NCBI RefSeq assembly: GCF_001649575.2
Contig: NC_051438.1
Coordinates: forward strand, 9,604,953-9,668,952
Length of the DNA stretch: 64,000 bases
Source of the DNA: Kryptolebias marmoratus
Taxonomy: Eukaryota; Chordata; Actinopteri; Cyprinodontiformes; Rivulidae
Direction of reading: 5' to 3'
Each line of letters begins with the position of its first letter. The stretch's first letter is position 1. The notes beneath the pieces are model-generated. The model saw only the letters and a program-made list of their open reading frames with translations, was not told where the DNA came from and searched no databases. Position numbers and translations under genes: made by a program. Of the stretch, positions 23,531 to 34,214 are shown in pieces.

Positions 23531-25036
23531 GCAATATGGCTTGAAGTTATAGTGTTTATTTTAAAGTTTGACCATATTTCTCGCCATACATGTCTGTAAC
23601 ATGTCTGCCATTTGTTTACACGACGACAACAGGGCTCGTTTCCACCGAAGCCCAAGCTTCCTGAACCCAGGTCTCGAAGTTTAGGTTTTCGGACATCTTC
23701 CTGTTTGCATTTCGATGGAAGCCAAAACGTGTGAAGTCACACACCACAGGCGGCTGCAGTCAGCAGCTGTTCTCCCCGTGCACAAGCAGGCGAACGGCAG
23801 GAATAATGGCGGACGGCAGAGTGCTGTTTGTGCTGCTCGCCCGTTTCAACGTGTAGCAGGGACCCAACCTCACCCTCGGTCCAAACAAACGCCCATGTAG
23901 TCACCATTTTGGATGCAACTGTTTACATGCTCCAGGCTGCATTGAAAGCCCAGCATCAGTGTTGCCAGATACACAATAATTCCCCCTTTTTATAACACAG
24001 TTTTAGGGTCAAGTCCACCTCATTTTCTGTGTTCACCAATCCCAACACACAGCTAACCTAATGACTTCCTCCCCTCCAACCTCACTCAGCACATGGGATA
24101 GTTTGGGTGAAAATACAATCATTTTAAAGCGACAGTAAGATAGTTAATCACTTCCTGTCTGGCAACCGGCGTGGAACCTACAGCAGGTTCAATGAGCACA
24201 GCCGTATCAATGTAAACGTGTTTGGTTTTTCTCGTTGGTTCGCCTCAGCAAACAGTCACAAAACATTAGAATAATCGTTCTTGTGTGCACAGGGCCTTAG
24301 TTTGAAGCTCTGGTGCAGAAGGCAGCGAGTGATGTGCGTTCCTTCAAGGAACACCAGGCCTTTAACTTCTAGTATCCGAGGTTATTTGCAAACACATTAC
24401 CACTTTACAATAAGTGTACCTTCCCAAATGAGTCTGGAATCCTGCTTTAATATTGACTACTGCTTGAGATGTCAAACAGCATTCCAGTGAAATCCAAAAG
24501 CATTTCAATTATTCTTTTTATATATTTTCTGAGGCTGATTTGATGCGGAGGGAGAGAGAGTAAAACAAATGTTTGATAGAAGAGAACAAAGTTAAGTGTC
24601 CTTTATCCTTTCCGATGCATACATTGGTTCTGCATTAAAGCCTATTCCAAACAGAGTATTAACTTGCCACAGCTAAAGTATGCGTTCACGCACTCCTGCC
24701 AAGTCCACCGCAGCAGCAGTCCACTTCTTCTTAAAAGCTAATCCTCACTTCTGCATCTGGTTGGGAAAAAAGAAAAGTTGAAAGGCTAGTGGAGGGCTGC
24801 GTGTCCCGGGGAAAGAGCCGTCTTTTTAGTCGGCCGCTAGATGAATGGAACGTGAACGGGGAGGGGGGCGCTGGCAGTTGGCAGAGCGCTGGAGGGAGGG
24901 GCAGACAGGCGAGCCGGCTGACCAGAGCAGGCAGATGAGCGAGCAGGTCCTTCTGACGCCAATTACTGCAAAGCTCCGATCTGAGCCTGACGCAACGCGG
25001 GTGGGACAGAGAGGCGACCGCTCGGGTCAGCCGCGT

Positions 25037-25082
25037 NNNNNNNNNNNNNNNNNNNNNNNNNNNNNNNNNNNNNNNNNNNNNN
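25037..25082. other. assembly gap
   Basis: 46 N, followed by TGGGGGG. Confidence 0.99.
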
Positions 25083-25306
25083 TGGGGGGAAGTTAAAGGG
25101 AGAAATGGAGGAAGAAAGTACGCAAAAGGAGAGGACCCGGGCAATAAAAACATGGGTGGCTGTGTCAGTTTACAGCAGCTGATGCAAGAGAGAAGAAAAC
25201 CCTCCTTGCTTCTCTTTCATTTCTGTGTCATAAGGAGGGAAGCATCCTGAGGCAAGAGGGGAAAGGACTGAAGCATTTCAAGAGTCCCACACACAAAAAA
25301 AAAAAT

Positions 25307-25316
25307 TATATATATA

Positions 25317-25354
<38 letters not shown>
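25307..25354. repeat. (TA)n microsatellite
   Basis: About 48 bp of TA with one TC interruption. It abuts the head of the following repeat-family element. Confidence 0.9.
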
Positions 25355-25355
<1 letters not shown>

Positions 25356-25356
<1 letters not shown>

Positions 25357-25990
25357 TCAAGCATTCTTTGAAGGAATGCATATTGCCTGACTCTGTCATA
25401 CAAGAGCTGTAAAATAAGATCATCCTGTGTTGAGGAATGACAAGGTCACAGCTATTTTGGTCCAAAAATAAAAAACTGCAGTGTCGCAAGATTTAGCGCT
25501 CAGACCATGTGTTGTAAATGACTCTCAGCTACTACCACGTCAAATTTCAGTTCAAAAGGTTTAAAATTGACTTAGTTATAACCATTTGTGTGTTGGCTAA
25601 TGTTGCTTACCTGTGGCAGCCATCTCGAGTCAGATGGACTCGAAAAGGTAATCAGCTGTAGAGGTACATCTAATGTGTATGTTCTGAAAGTTTGGTTAAA
25701 ATCTAAATAGCGCTCTCGGTTTGTGTTTGGGATGACTCTCAGCTACTACGACGCCAAATTTGAGCTCAATATGTCTATAACTGACCGAACTATAGCCATT
25801 TTGCAGTTTCTAAAGTCAGTTCATTGTGGCAGCCATTTCAATTGGAATTGGCTTCAAATGTTAATCTGCTGTCGATGTACATCCAAAAATTACTTCCTAA
25901 GGGTTTCATTAAAATTCATCCAGTGGTTCATAAAATATTTTGCTAACAGAAGTCGAGGTTGACAGAAACAAACACACAAACACACACGAT
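25356..25990 (+). repeat. ~305-bp family element with head and two units
   Basis: The head contains AAGCATTCTTTGAAGGAATG. Unit cores GTGGCAGCCATC and GTGGCAGCCATTTCAATTGG are near 25613 and 25827. Modules CAGCTACTACCACGTC and TTTTGCTAACAGAAG are present. It ends in an ACAAACACACAAACACACAC tract. Confidence 0.75.
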
Positions 25991-26819
25991 AAAAAAAGAC
26001 ATTTTGGGGGATTTTCTGGGCCTCATGAGCTCCTAGGATTACTGCTGTCAATCAGCACAAAACCTAAATTCGTCCTTTTGAAAATATTTTTCAAAAAGAA
26101 AAAAAAAAATCTCTGTTTATTTCTCCTTGGCAGGCAGAATGAACACAAGCTTAAATGAACAAGACAGTATGCAAACAGGGAGGCTAAATTTCTTCACGCC
26201 TTGCTATCTCGTGTCTTTAATAAGGAGAAAAACAGCTTGAAATTCGCACTTACCGTTGGTTATTTGGAATAAAGATAAAAATAAATGGTACCACATGAAT
26301 CTCCTCTTGTGTTTTTCATCATTAGCTGGCAGAGAGAGCAATTTGTAGGCGAAACGTGTATAAGGTTTATTTAAAAAATAAATAAATAAATAAATAAAAG
26401 TGAGCTCATTTAAAGAGGCGATTAAAGTGTGGTGCGTCTACTATCAAACAACAAAAAAAAAAAAAGAAGTGCCCTGATGGAAATGATAAATCATTAGTGG
26501 CTGGACTATAATAAGCTAAACGCTGTGCATGAAAATAACGACGCCACTCTGGTTAATTACGCCGGCGGCGCGCGACACAATGCACACGGAACGCCCTTTA
26601 ATGGCGCGACTCGGTCGCAAACGCATAAACAAAGTGGATCGTTCGCCGCTAAAGTGGCTCCTAAAAGCCTCCAGAGAACGTCGGGAAAAAATGTTCCAAG
26701 GCCTCACGTTCTTTGAAGGAATGCCCGCTGGAGATTCGGATCAGCTCCAGCTGAGAAATTAAACCTATATTAATCCGACTTGGAAAAAAAAGAAAACGTT
26801 GGGTTACTTAACGTAATCC

Positions 26820-26962
26820 CTGGTTCTTTGATAACAGAGTGAGGTGTTTCACTATGGGAATCGCCTCAGCGTGACCAACTACGGAAGCTCCAATGACATC
26901 ACGTCTGTCTGTGACAGACAGGTTGAGCCGTGACCGTGGCTCCACCCACCATCCGATATCAC
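26820..26962 (+). repeat. DIRS-like terminal inverted repeat, gag 3' side
   Basis: Begins CTGGTTCTTTGATAACAGAG and ends CATCCGATATCAC. It matches 28920-29062 in inverse. Confidence 0.9.
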
Positions 26963-28171
26963 AACGTTCGAAATCCAACGTTCTTTTGCAGCGGCCGCTG
27001 CAAAAGAATGCTTACCCCATGGTTTTGGGTTCTCAGATTTATTTTGCTGTGGAGGTTGTGCGGCATGCCTTCTTGGAGCCCTCGGTCCACCCTGCCGTCC
27101 TCTCACTGCAGCGGCTGCAAAGCCGGGTCTTTTTCCCGTTGGGGTAGTTTGGCTAGGTTTACGAGGCAAACAAAGGTTGAAAGCCTCTCCCTCCTGTTTC
27201 CTGAGGGAACTTATTTCCCTCATTTTCTCCAGGGAGGGGCCAAAAAGACCCTTTGATGGATCATAGGTTGAATCCATGATCTCAGCTTTTTGGGTGTCAC
27301 TCAGGCCTGACAGGTTCAGCCAGAGGGCCCTCTCCCCTGAGACTGCCAGTCCCATGACACGACCACAACCTTGAACCGCACCTCTGGAGGAGCGTAGGAT
27401 AAGATCGTTCACCACACAAATCTCATCCCAAAGGGTGGGGTTTGGTGCCCCCGAGTCCAGGTGACGACCCATCTCCTCCAAGATTTCACCTTGGTAGGCA
27501 GACAATAGTGTAACTGCATTAAGCGAGCACACTGACTGTGCAGCATACCTGTACATTCGCTGGTAAATAGATGCGGTGAGGCGATCTATTTTACCTGGAA
27601 GCAAGATGCTTGAGGATGCTGACACGGATCTGCGGTTAGGGTGAAGATGGTAAGCCACTGAAGGCTCCACAGTTGGGGGTTCGGCCAGCCCCAACTCACC
27701 CATGCCTTGTATCTCTAGCTTAGAGAAGCCCTTGGTGGGGAGCTTGCTCTTATATGGGCTAGACCAGAAACGGCTCACTTCTTTCATGCAGGCTGGGACA
27801 GCTGGTAAAAGCTGTTTTGTTGATGGTAAGACTGGTGGAAGTCTTTTGCCATCATACAAGTCACGTTCTGTATCGCCTGCATCCTGGGCTGCTGGCCAGG
27901 GGATGTTCAGCTTTAAAGCAGCCCGTTTGCACACATTGTACAGGTCGCTGTCTACAGGGGAGGCGATTTCGGCTCCGCTGGGCGGCCTGGATGGTTGAGC
28001 CGGGAAGACGTCATCTTCCTCGTCTTCCATGTCTTCCAGTTCGAGGAGGTCGGAGTTTGCGTCACCGTCCGTTTCCTCGATGCCCGTCTCGAGTTCCCTG
28101 CTCTCCATGAGACCCTCAAACAGAGGGGCCATGAGCGGGGACTCCTCCTCCATCATGTCCGCCCAGCTCAT
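26879..28171 (-). CDS. DIRS-like gag (ORF1) protein, 3' end formed by terminal repeat
   Basis: A 430-residue uninterrupted frame from ATG 28171 to a TAG at 26881-26879. It starts MSWADMMEEES with a long acidic region (ELEDMEDEEDD). A helical core follows, containing IYQRMYRYAAQSVCSLNAVT and LWDEICVVNDLILRSSRGAV. Next comes ERALWLNLSGLSDTQKAEIM and then SKGLFGPSLEKM, the block shared by DIRS gag proteins and the related LAP2alpha-type domain. The tail is basic (GRQGGPRAPRRHAAQ), suiting nucleic-acid binding. About the last 29 residues (after KERWISN) are read from the inverted repeat and are unlikely to be native. The alanine runs FAAAAVRG and FAAAAAKE are notable. Intact length suggests a young copy. 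Assignment is by recalled motif similarity. Confidence 0.7.
   Translation of the reverse strand: MSWADMMEEESPLMAPLFEGLMESRELETGIEETDGDANSDLLELEDMEDEEDDVFPAQPSRPPSGAEIASPVDSDLYNVCKRAALKLNIPWPAAQDAGDTERDLYDGKRLPPVLPSTKQLLPAVPACMKEVSRFWSSPYKSKLPTKGFSKLEIQGMGELGLAEPPTVEPSVAYHLHPNRRSVSASSSILLPGKIDRLTASIYQRMYRYAAQSVCSLNAVTLLSAYQGEILEEMGRHLDSGAPNPTLWDEICVVNDLILRSSRGAVQGCGRVMGLAVSGERALWLNLSGLSDTQKAEIMDSTYDPSKGLFGPSLEKMREISSLRKQEGEAFNLCLPRKPSQTTPTGKRPGFAAAAVRGRQGGPRAPRRHAAQPPQQNKSENPKPWGKHSFAAAAAKERWISNVVISDGGWSHGHGSTCLSQTDVMSLELP
26981..27008. repeat. 28-bp perfect palindrome inside gag frame
   Basis: TTCTTTTGCAGCGG (26981-26994) is followed without loop by its exact reverse complement. It encodes the FAAAAAKE segment and holds a NotI-type GCGGCCGC core. 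It lies 19 bp inside the terminal repeat. Confidence 0.95.
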
Positions 28172-28202
28172 AGAGGCTCGCGGTTGATGGTTTTCACCCG
28201 CC

Positions 28203-28778
28203 NNNNNNNNNNNNNNNNNNNNNNNNNNNNNNNNNNNNNNNNNNNNNNNNNNNNNNNNNNNNNNNNNNNNNNNNNNNNNNNNNNNNNNNNNNNNNNNNNN
28301 NNNNNNNNNNNNNNNNNNNNNNNNNNNNNNNNNNNNNNNNNNNNNNNNNNNNNNNNNNNNNNNNNNNNNNNNNNNNNNNNNNNNNNNNNNNNNNNNNNNN
28401 NNNNNNNNNNNNNNNNNNNNNNNNNNNNNNNNNNNNNNNNNNNNNNNNNNNNNNNNNNNNNNNNNNNNNNNNNNNNNNNNNNNNNNNNNNNNNNNNNNNN
28501 NNNNNNNNNNNNNNNNNNNNNNNNNNNNNNNNNNNNNNNNNNNNNNNNNNNNNNNNNNNNNNNNNNNNNNNNNNNNNNNNNNNNNNNNNNNNNNNNNNNN
28601 NNNNNNNNNNNNNNNNNNNNNNNNNNNNNNNNNNNNNNNNNNNNNNNNNNNNNNNNNNNNNNNNNNNNNNNNNNNNNNNNNNNNNNNNNNNNNNNNNNNN
28701 NNNNNNNNNNNNNNNNNNNNNNNNNNNNNNNNNNNNNNNNNNNNNNNNNNNNNNNNNNNNNNNNNNNNNNNNNNNNNN
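28203..28778. other. assembly gap inside DIRS-like element
   Basis: 576 N lying upstream of the gag start. The true length is unknown. Confidence 0.99.
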
Positions 28779-28919
28779 AGTGCTGCGTTCAGCGGCGTCT
28801 TGTTACGGAGCGCCTACGAACCGTTGAGCAGAGCTAAGCTAGCCTGGGTGCACTGAGGGAGTTTAGATGTAGATCTCACGGGAAGAAAGCGAGAATGAGT
28901 TGAGAGGGGTAGGTTGGCC

Positions 28920-29062
28920 GTGATATCGGATGGTGGGTGGAGCCACGGTCACGGCTCAACCTGTCTGTCACAGACAGACGTGATGTCATTGGAGCTTCCG
29001 TAGTTAGTCACGCTGAGGCGATTCCATAGTGAAACACCGAGCGAAGTTAGAAAAAGAACCAG
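28920..29062 (-). repeat. DIRS-like terminal inverted repeat, gag 5' side
   Basis: Begins GTGATATCGGATGGTGGG and ends AAAAAGAACCAG. It differs from its partner mainly in the outermost 30 bp. Confidence 0.9.
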
Positions 29063-29091
29063 AACAAAAAAAAATAAAAACCCAATGAGAT

Positions 29092-29345
29092 GTTGTGCAA
29101 TCTGTTAGCGCTTGGAGCACGCGTTGGGAACGACTCTCAGCGACCACCACGCCAAATTTGAGCTCAGTATCTGTAACATTGACTGAGTTGCTACCATGTT
29201 TTGTCTCTGGCGGCCATCTTGAGTTGCCTAATCGGCTGTAGATGTCCAGCCAATGATTACTCTCTGAGAGTTTCGTAAAAAAAAACATCCCTGGGTATCA
29301 TGGGATACAGTATTTTGCTAAGGTACAGACAAACAGAAATGCTCG
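29092..29345 (+). repeat. single ~305-bp family unit beside the DIRS-like element
   Basis: It contains GACTCTCAGCGACCACCACG, CTGGCGGCCATCTTGAGTTG and CTCTCTGAGAGTTTCG, ending TATTTTGCTAAGGTACAGAC. It starts about 30 bp after the DIRS terminal repeat. Confidence 0.75.
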
Positions 29346-30101
29346 CTAACGTTAACATATCAACGCCCGTGACACCGCTTGTGAATCTTAAAAAAAAAAA
29401 AAAAAAGAGAGAAAAAGTGGATGCGAATTCGCTTTTTTCTGTGTGTGTGTGTGTCAGGTCAGTGAAGGAGAGGAACTACATTAGGACTTGGGACACCAGG
29501 TCTAATGAATTTCCCTCGCCTACGGGTTATTCAGGTAAAACAATTACACCTGTAATCTATTTTCAGAGAAACTAAACTGTCTTTGCAATTAATGTTATTA
29601 CCCCTCACGTCCTAATGAAGCGGACTGAAAAAGGGAAGTCGGGGTCTTGTGGTAACGTCTGAAGGGACCGGACTCTGTGTGTGTGTGTGAGGCCGTCAAT
29701 ACTGCTTGTGTGTGTGTGTGAATTAGCATTAGTGCAGACAACATTAATAGCAAATGCAGGAGAGATTGAGTTCGCCGCAGGATGAATAAAAATATCACAA
29801 TGGGCAAGGTCTCTATAATTACTTGAATTCAATTAAGAGCCTTTTTGAGCAGGTGGCTTAATAAGCTTTCAGCCGCCCCTCTCCACTGTGCAGCCTAATG
29901 AGTGTCAGTCAGAGTCAGGAGGAGATAATGCTCACGGCCTCGGGGCCTTCCATTACTTCCACCGTCTGTCCTCACCTTCGATCATCGGGGGCCTCGGGTT
30001 GTCTGTGACAGTTATGTCTCTTCCCCCTCACCACCACCAACACAATCCCCTCCCTGACACCAGCATTGTTGTTGCACATTTAACACGTGTTGCACGAGAT
30101 G

Positions 30102-30373
30102 ACAAACGTATTACCGTTAGCTTCGGTACAGCTCGAGACGAGCCGTTGGGGCGGTGACAAACGTATTACCGTTAGCTCCGGTACAGCTCGAGACGAGCCG
30201 TTGGGGCGGTGACAAACGTATCACCGTTAGCTCCGGTACAGCTCAAGACGAGCTGTTGCGGGCAGGGACAAACGTATTATCGTTAGCTCCGGTACAGTTC
30301 GAGACGAGCCAATGCAGGCGGTAAAAACGTATCACCGTTAGCTCTGGTACAGTTCGAGACGAGCCGTTGTGGA
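30102..30373. repeat. five-copy 55-bp minisatellite
   Basis: Units start at about 30102, 30157, 30212, 30268 and 30322, with a consensus beginning ACAAACGTATTACCGTTAGC. Each unit contains a GCTCGAGACGAGC-type hairpin (or a close variant). There are no unique spacers. Confidence 0.93.
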
Positions 30374-30676
30374 GACCCACGAAAGACTCCAACCTGCTCC
30401 CAGGCAGATTTGTTTGATCGGGGTTGCAAAAAGGGCAGGAAACCTTTAAAAGCTTTTGTAACGAGGTGAATGGATTTCTAAGTGCGCTGTTTTCCAGCTT
30501 TCCTCTGATTTTTGATTTTTTTATTTTTTTTTTTAAGATTGATTGGGTGACATTAGAAAAATGTAAAAGTTCAAAGACTTTTTTTCTTTTTTTTTTTCTT
30601 TTTTTTTTGGGGGGGGGGGGGTGTATGGGAAGTAAAAGCACTCTTAGTACTATAGAAATTATGCTCCAAACCTTAA

Positions 30677-31244
30677 AGGGATAGTTCAAATCTTTTGAAG
30701 TAGGCGTTCAGAGGAAAGGCTATAAATAATTAATATCCTACCTGGTAAAGGTAGCTCTTTGAATGGCCTCAGTTTGAGTTTATTTTGACCAGACTGACAA
30801 GCTAATGGCTAATCCAAACGGGTTCAAGACCAAAGATGTTATAAAAATGGCTCAAATTCAGTCAACTTTACTGATATTGGGCTAAGATTGGATGTGGTAG
30901 GAGCCAACACACTCACAATATCTCATGAGAGTGTACATTATGTTAATTTAATGGTTTGACCAAAATGACTGCAACTCAACATATGATGATTTTAGTCTAC
31001 AAATAATATATACCTTCAAGGAAAGCTAGGTCTTTAGTTTTTGTATGATTTTATTACATTTGTGTTAAAAAAAAATCATCCTCTCTTTAGTGCTTGTGTT
31101 TTGGGAATGCAAAATTTAATTATCTGAGGGTAACTCCTGGTGAAATTGTTTAATAAATGTTGCCAATAGATTAGTAGTCGGGTTGCTTCATACCTTAGCA
31201 AGAAATGAGAAAACATACCAGTAAAGAAATCCTGTTAGATCCCT
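30677..31244. mobile_element. MITE flanked by TTAA
   Basis: Ends AGGGATAGTTC (left) and GATCCCT (right) form short terminal inverted repeats, bounded by TTAA at 30673-30676 and 31245-31248. The AGGGATAGTTCAAATCTTTT start is a familiar fish MITE terminus. An interior segment (about 30830-30925) resembles the ~305-bp family in inverse orientation. Confidence 0.65.
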
Positions 31245-31334
31245 TTAAGAAGCCAAAGGATGTTATTTACCAAAAATGTAAGCTCTAGTGTATTTATCTT
31301 GACGATAAACATGTCTGTAAAACCTACAGGTACA

Positions 31335-31362
31335 GTATATATATATATATATATATATATAT
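31335..31362. repeat. (TA)14 microsatellite
   Basis: Uninterrupted TA dinucleotides in AT-rich intron. Confidence 0.9.
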
Positions 31363-31632
31363 TAACTTTGATGTCAGAGCCTAGGACATCAATCTACTGC
31401 TCTGAAATGTCAAGCGTGAGCACCACAAAGCTCTGAGCTCCTGATAAAAACGGCTCTCATCTAAACTGTAAATATTGGCAGTGGCCTGAAATGATGGTTT
31501 AACGTCCTTCGCTTATATTTAGACGTTTTGGATGCAGGCTGAGTAGGAGACAGACTTGTTTCAGCTGCTGGGCTTTTTCTACTTGAGGCGCTCAAGCAGG
31601 GGGTTCACTAAATGATCTATACTTGATCTGCA

Positions 31633-31644
31633 TGTGTGTGTGTA

Positions 31645-31681
<37 letters not shown>
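31633..31681. repeat. compound (TG)n(GA)n microsatellite
   Basis: A TG run with one TA interruption passes directly into GA repeats. A (CA)n tract follows about 100 bp later (31784-31811), the inverse of the TG part. Confidence 0.9.
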
Positions 31682-31779
31682 AAGACTGTATCCCAGCGTG
31701 AGAAAATCAATGCGACTGCTGTAACACGGACCAGGCCATCAGTGTTCGCACACACAGGCGTTGCACGTCCTCTCACTGT

Positions 31780-31815
<36 letters not shown>

Positions 31816-33499
31816 TGAGCTCCACTCCCTTCCACCCCTCTCTGCACGCAGTCTGGAATATTGATGTGCTCTTTAAGAGCCCTCCTTTCTGTCTGTGTCA
31901 CATTCCATCCATCTGCACACCCTCTCTAAACCGCACCATCAGATAGAATGAAAACAGTTCGCCGCTCACTCCCCTCCTTTCACACTGCGGTTTAAACAAT
32001 CATCGGGCGGGCTCAGATGGCATTCCGCGAGCTCCGCGTTTCATCATCTTCACATTATAATGAGGCAATGCACCTCGCGACTGTATGCCACTTTGTATCA
32101 TTTCATATTCTTAATAAACCCAGTGTTCCACGTTGAGTGAAATATTATTCCCGTACCCTGATGTTTCTTCATTAATCCGCTGACAGAAACTTTCTTTTCT
32201 GGAGACTTTCGGCTTTCATCTGCATCACAGGGGTTTCTACGTGCGCGTGTGTGTGTGTGTGTGTGTGGCCATGTCTGTATGCGCTTATGAATACATGTCA
32301 GATAAAGAAATAGAAGAGAGGAGAGGGCTAAAAAAAAAAAGCGGGAAAAAAAGCAGAGCGTGAGCGCACGCACATTCAGCTGAAAGTTGATCATCACGGC
32401 GCCAGTGGCAATTAACACAACACTAATTAGAAAAGCTTTTATGTGTCGAGGGGCTAAGAAGAGGGCTGTTGGTGATATCTGGGAACTGCAGGAGAGATAG
32501 CGGGGAGAACGTGTGCTTGCAGGCGTGCGCGCGGCTTGACAAGACGCTAGCCGGACGCCGTTGACACAACATGTCAATTAGCATCTGGCGCCGCGCCGCA
32601 GAGCAAGCTGCCTTGTAAGGTAAATTAGAAACCCCTTTTCTCCGGCGTCTGATTTGGGCGAAGCACCAACAAATCAAACGGGAAGAATCTCTTTGAGAGG
32701 GCCTATCTTTATGGCATTGATGTTCAAATAAAAAAAAAACAACGCCGCTAAAAATACCTGAACAAGAATACAAGGAGATAACTGCCTCGCGATCATTTCG
32801 CCGGGCTCGTTTCATCTCTCCCCCCACCGTGGGCCCAAAACAAGCAGAAACTGATAACAACGCTCCTCCAATCAGCCTCTTCAGCTGTCTTCGCCGTTGT
32901 GTTTGTTGCGATGAGTCAAGAATAAAAGAATTTATCTCAAAATAACAAGCGACTGATTTACATTTTGGCTTCTAATGGTTTGTAGACAAGTCAGAAAAAG
33001 TTCCTCCTGCCTGTAATATCTTCAACTGGAAAGCTTCCTCCCCGTTCGCAGTTTTCTTCTAAGTTCCCTTCTAGTGTTCCTGTCAATCATCCCACTCCCC
33101 TCCCACCACTTTAACTCCTTTTCTCTTTCTAGCCTGACACGCTTTATCCTTTCCGCTCCCCACAGCCTCCTCTCACCATCCGTCGGAGTGTAATCTTGGG
33201 GATTGAGCGGTCTCTCCGTGTGAGAGGTGATGGGTACAGCAGGATGAGCGTGATAATCGGCCACACTAGATTACAGCCTAATCTCTAATCTCTTTGGCCC
33301 TCCTCTGCCAGGGGACCACCTCCGGCGTGCCAGTTTTATTAATCTGAGCCCCGCGCCGCGGCAGCTTAGCTTTGCCCATTTTGATTTCCCCCCAGCTTTC
33401 GGCGAGCAAGCAGAGCAAAAGGAGTTAAAACAATAGCTTGTTGTGGCGCAACACTTGGAAGTGAATTCCTGTGACCCCTGTGCCGGTCTGATGCAGGAT

Positions 33500-33907
33500 T
33501 TAGCTACAGATGAGAATGTTAATCCTCCGAATGTGAGGATTCATCAGGAATAGTTGCTTGCGGGATGTCCCAGGTTGCCCGAATTGCAGAGGGCTGCAGT
33601 TTGGCTCGCACATCCTTCTGGATGAATGCTGCACGAAGGGGCTCCAGCAAGCCTCTGATGTAATATCCATCAGAGTCAGAGCGAGTATGAAGGTTGCCGT
33701 GTCCTGGCTGGCTTCATGACCTGAAACACTCGCAATTAATGTCCCGTATCGTGGGGTTAAATTGGTGCTGGAAATTCCTCTGGCAAGATGAGAGAAGGCA
33801 GAGTGGAGACGGGCTATTCTCGTCACGCACTGGCTAAGGGAGATCGTGATTAGCCAATTACCTCCCATTTCTGATAAATATGTAATCAGTTCAGGGCTGA
33901 TCTCCAT
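33500..33907 (-). other. anonymous 135-codon open frame, coding status doubtful
   Basis: The translation (MEISPELITYLSEMGGNWLI...) is of balanced composition and not low-complexity, but I recognise no domain. It lacks repeat-family signatures and lies in non-repetitive intron. It may be a chance frame across conserved non-coding DNA. Confidence 0.2.
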
Positions 33908-34162
33908 CTGATGTCTCTCCGTTGTACTGGATCATTCATCCGACTGCTCTGGTTTAGTCCTCATTTAAAACAAACTGACTGACGGTTGTGCCAATGGAGA
34001 CAGTAGGCTGTCTGTTCTGTTGCCCTACAACCTGGAATATGAATAGATGGGGTTTTTTTTTAGGGTGGGGCTTGTATCTTTGAATGTACACAATCCCATT
34101 TCTAATGACCAAACTGCTCCAGCTCCTTCAGGTTGGATTGGTGTTAATTGTAAACAAAAATA

Positions 34163-34214
34163 TTAAAACCAAACCAGGAAATGAGGTGGACCTCACTTCC
34201 TGGTTTGGTTTTAA
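34163..34214. repeat. 25-bp near-perfect hairpin
   Basis: Left arm 34163-34187 (TTAAAACCAAACCAGGAAAT...) and right arm 34190-34214 are inverse with one mismatch, separated by GG. It lies in the Tc1-like element where a normal copy would have unrelated sequence. Confidence 0.92.

Larger units (their letters stand above)
26820..29062 (-). mobile_element. DIRS-like retroelement derivative with inverted terminal repeats
   Basis: The two ends, 26820-26962 and 28920-29062, are 143-bp inverted repeats, nearly identical over about 115 bp and diverging only at the outer ends. They enclose a gag frame read on the minus strand and a 576-N gap. Full DIRS elements also carry reverse transcriptase, RNase H and tyrosine recombinase downstream of gag. 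Here gag reads straight into the terminal repeat, so those genes are deleted. DIRS elements typically lack target duplications, and none is seen. The left flank GGGTTACTTAACGTAATCCC may extend the true terminus. Confidence 0.75.

Noticed and set aside
26706..26730. Another head of the ~305-bp family (TTCTTTGAAGGAATGC)
   Set aside because: The matching word is short and no family unit follows before the DIRS-like element, so it may be coincidental.
30102..30373. CRISPR-like array
   Set aside because: Repeats are contiguous with no unique spacers, and the context is a vertebrate intron.
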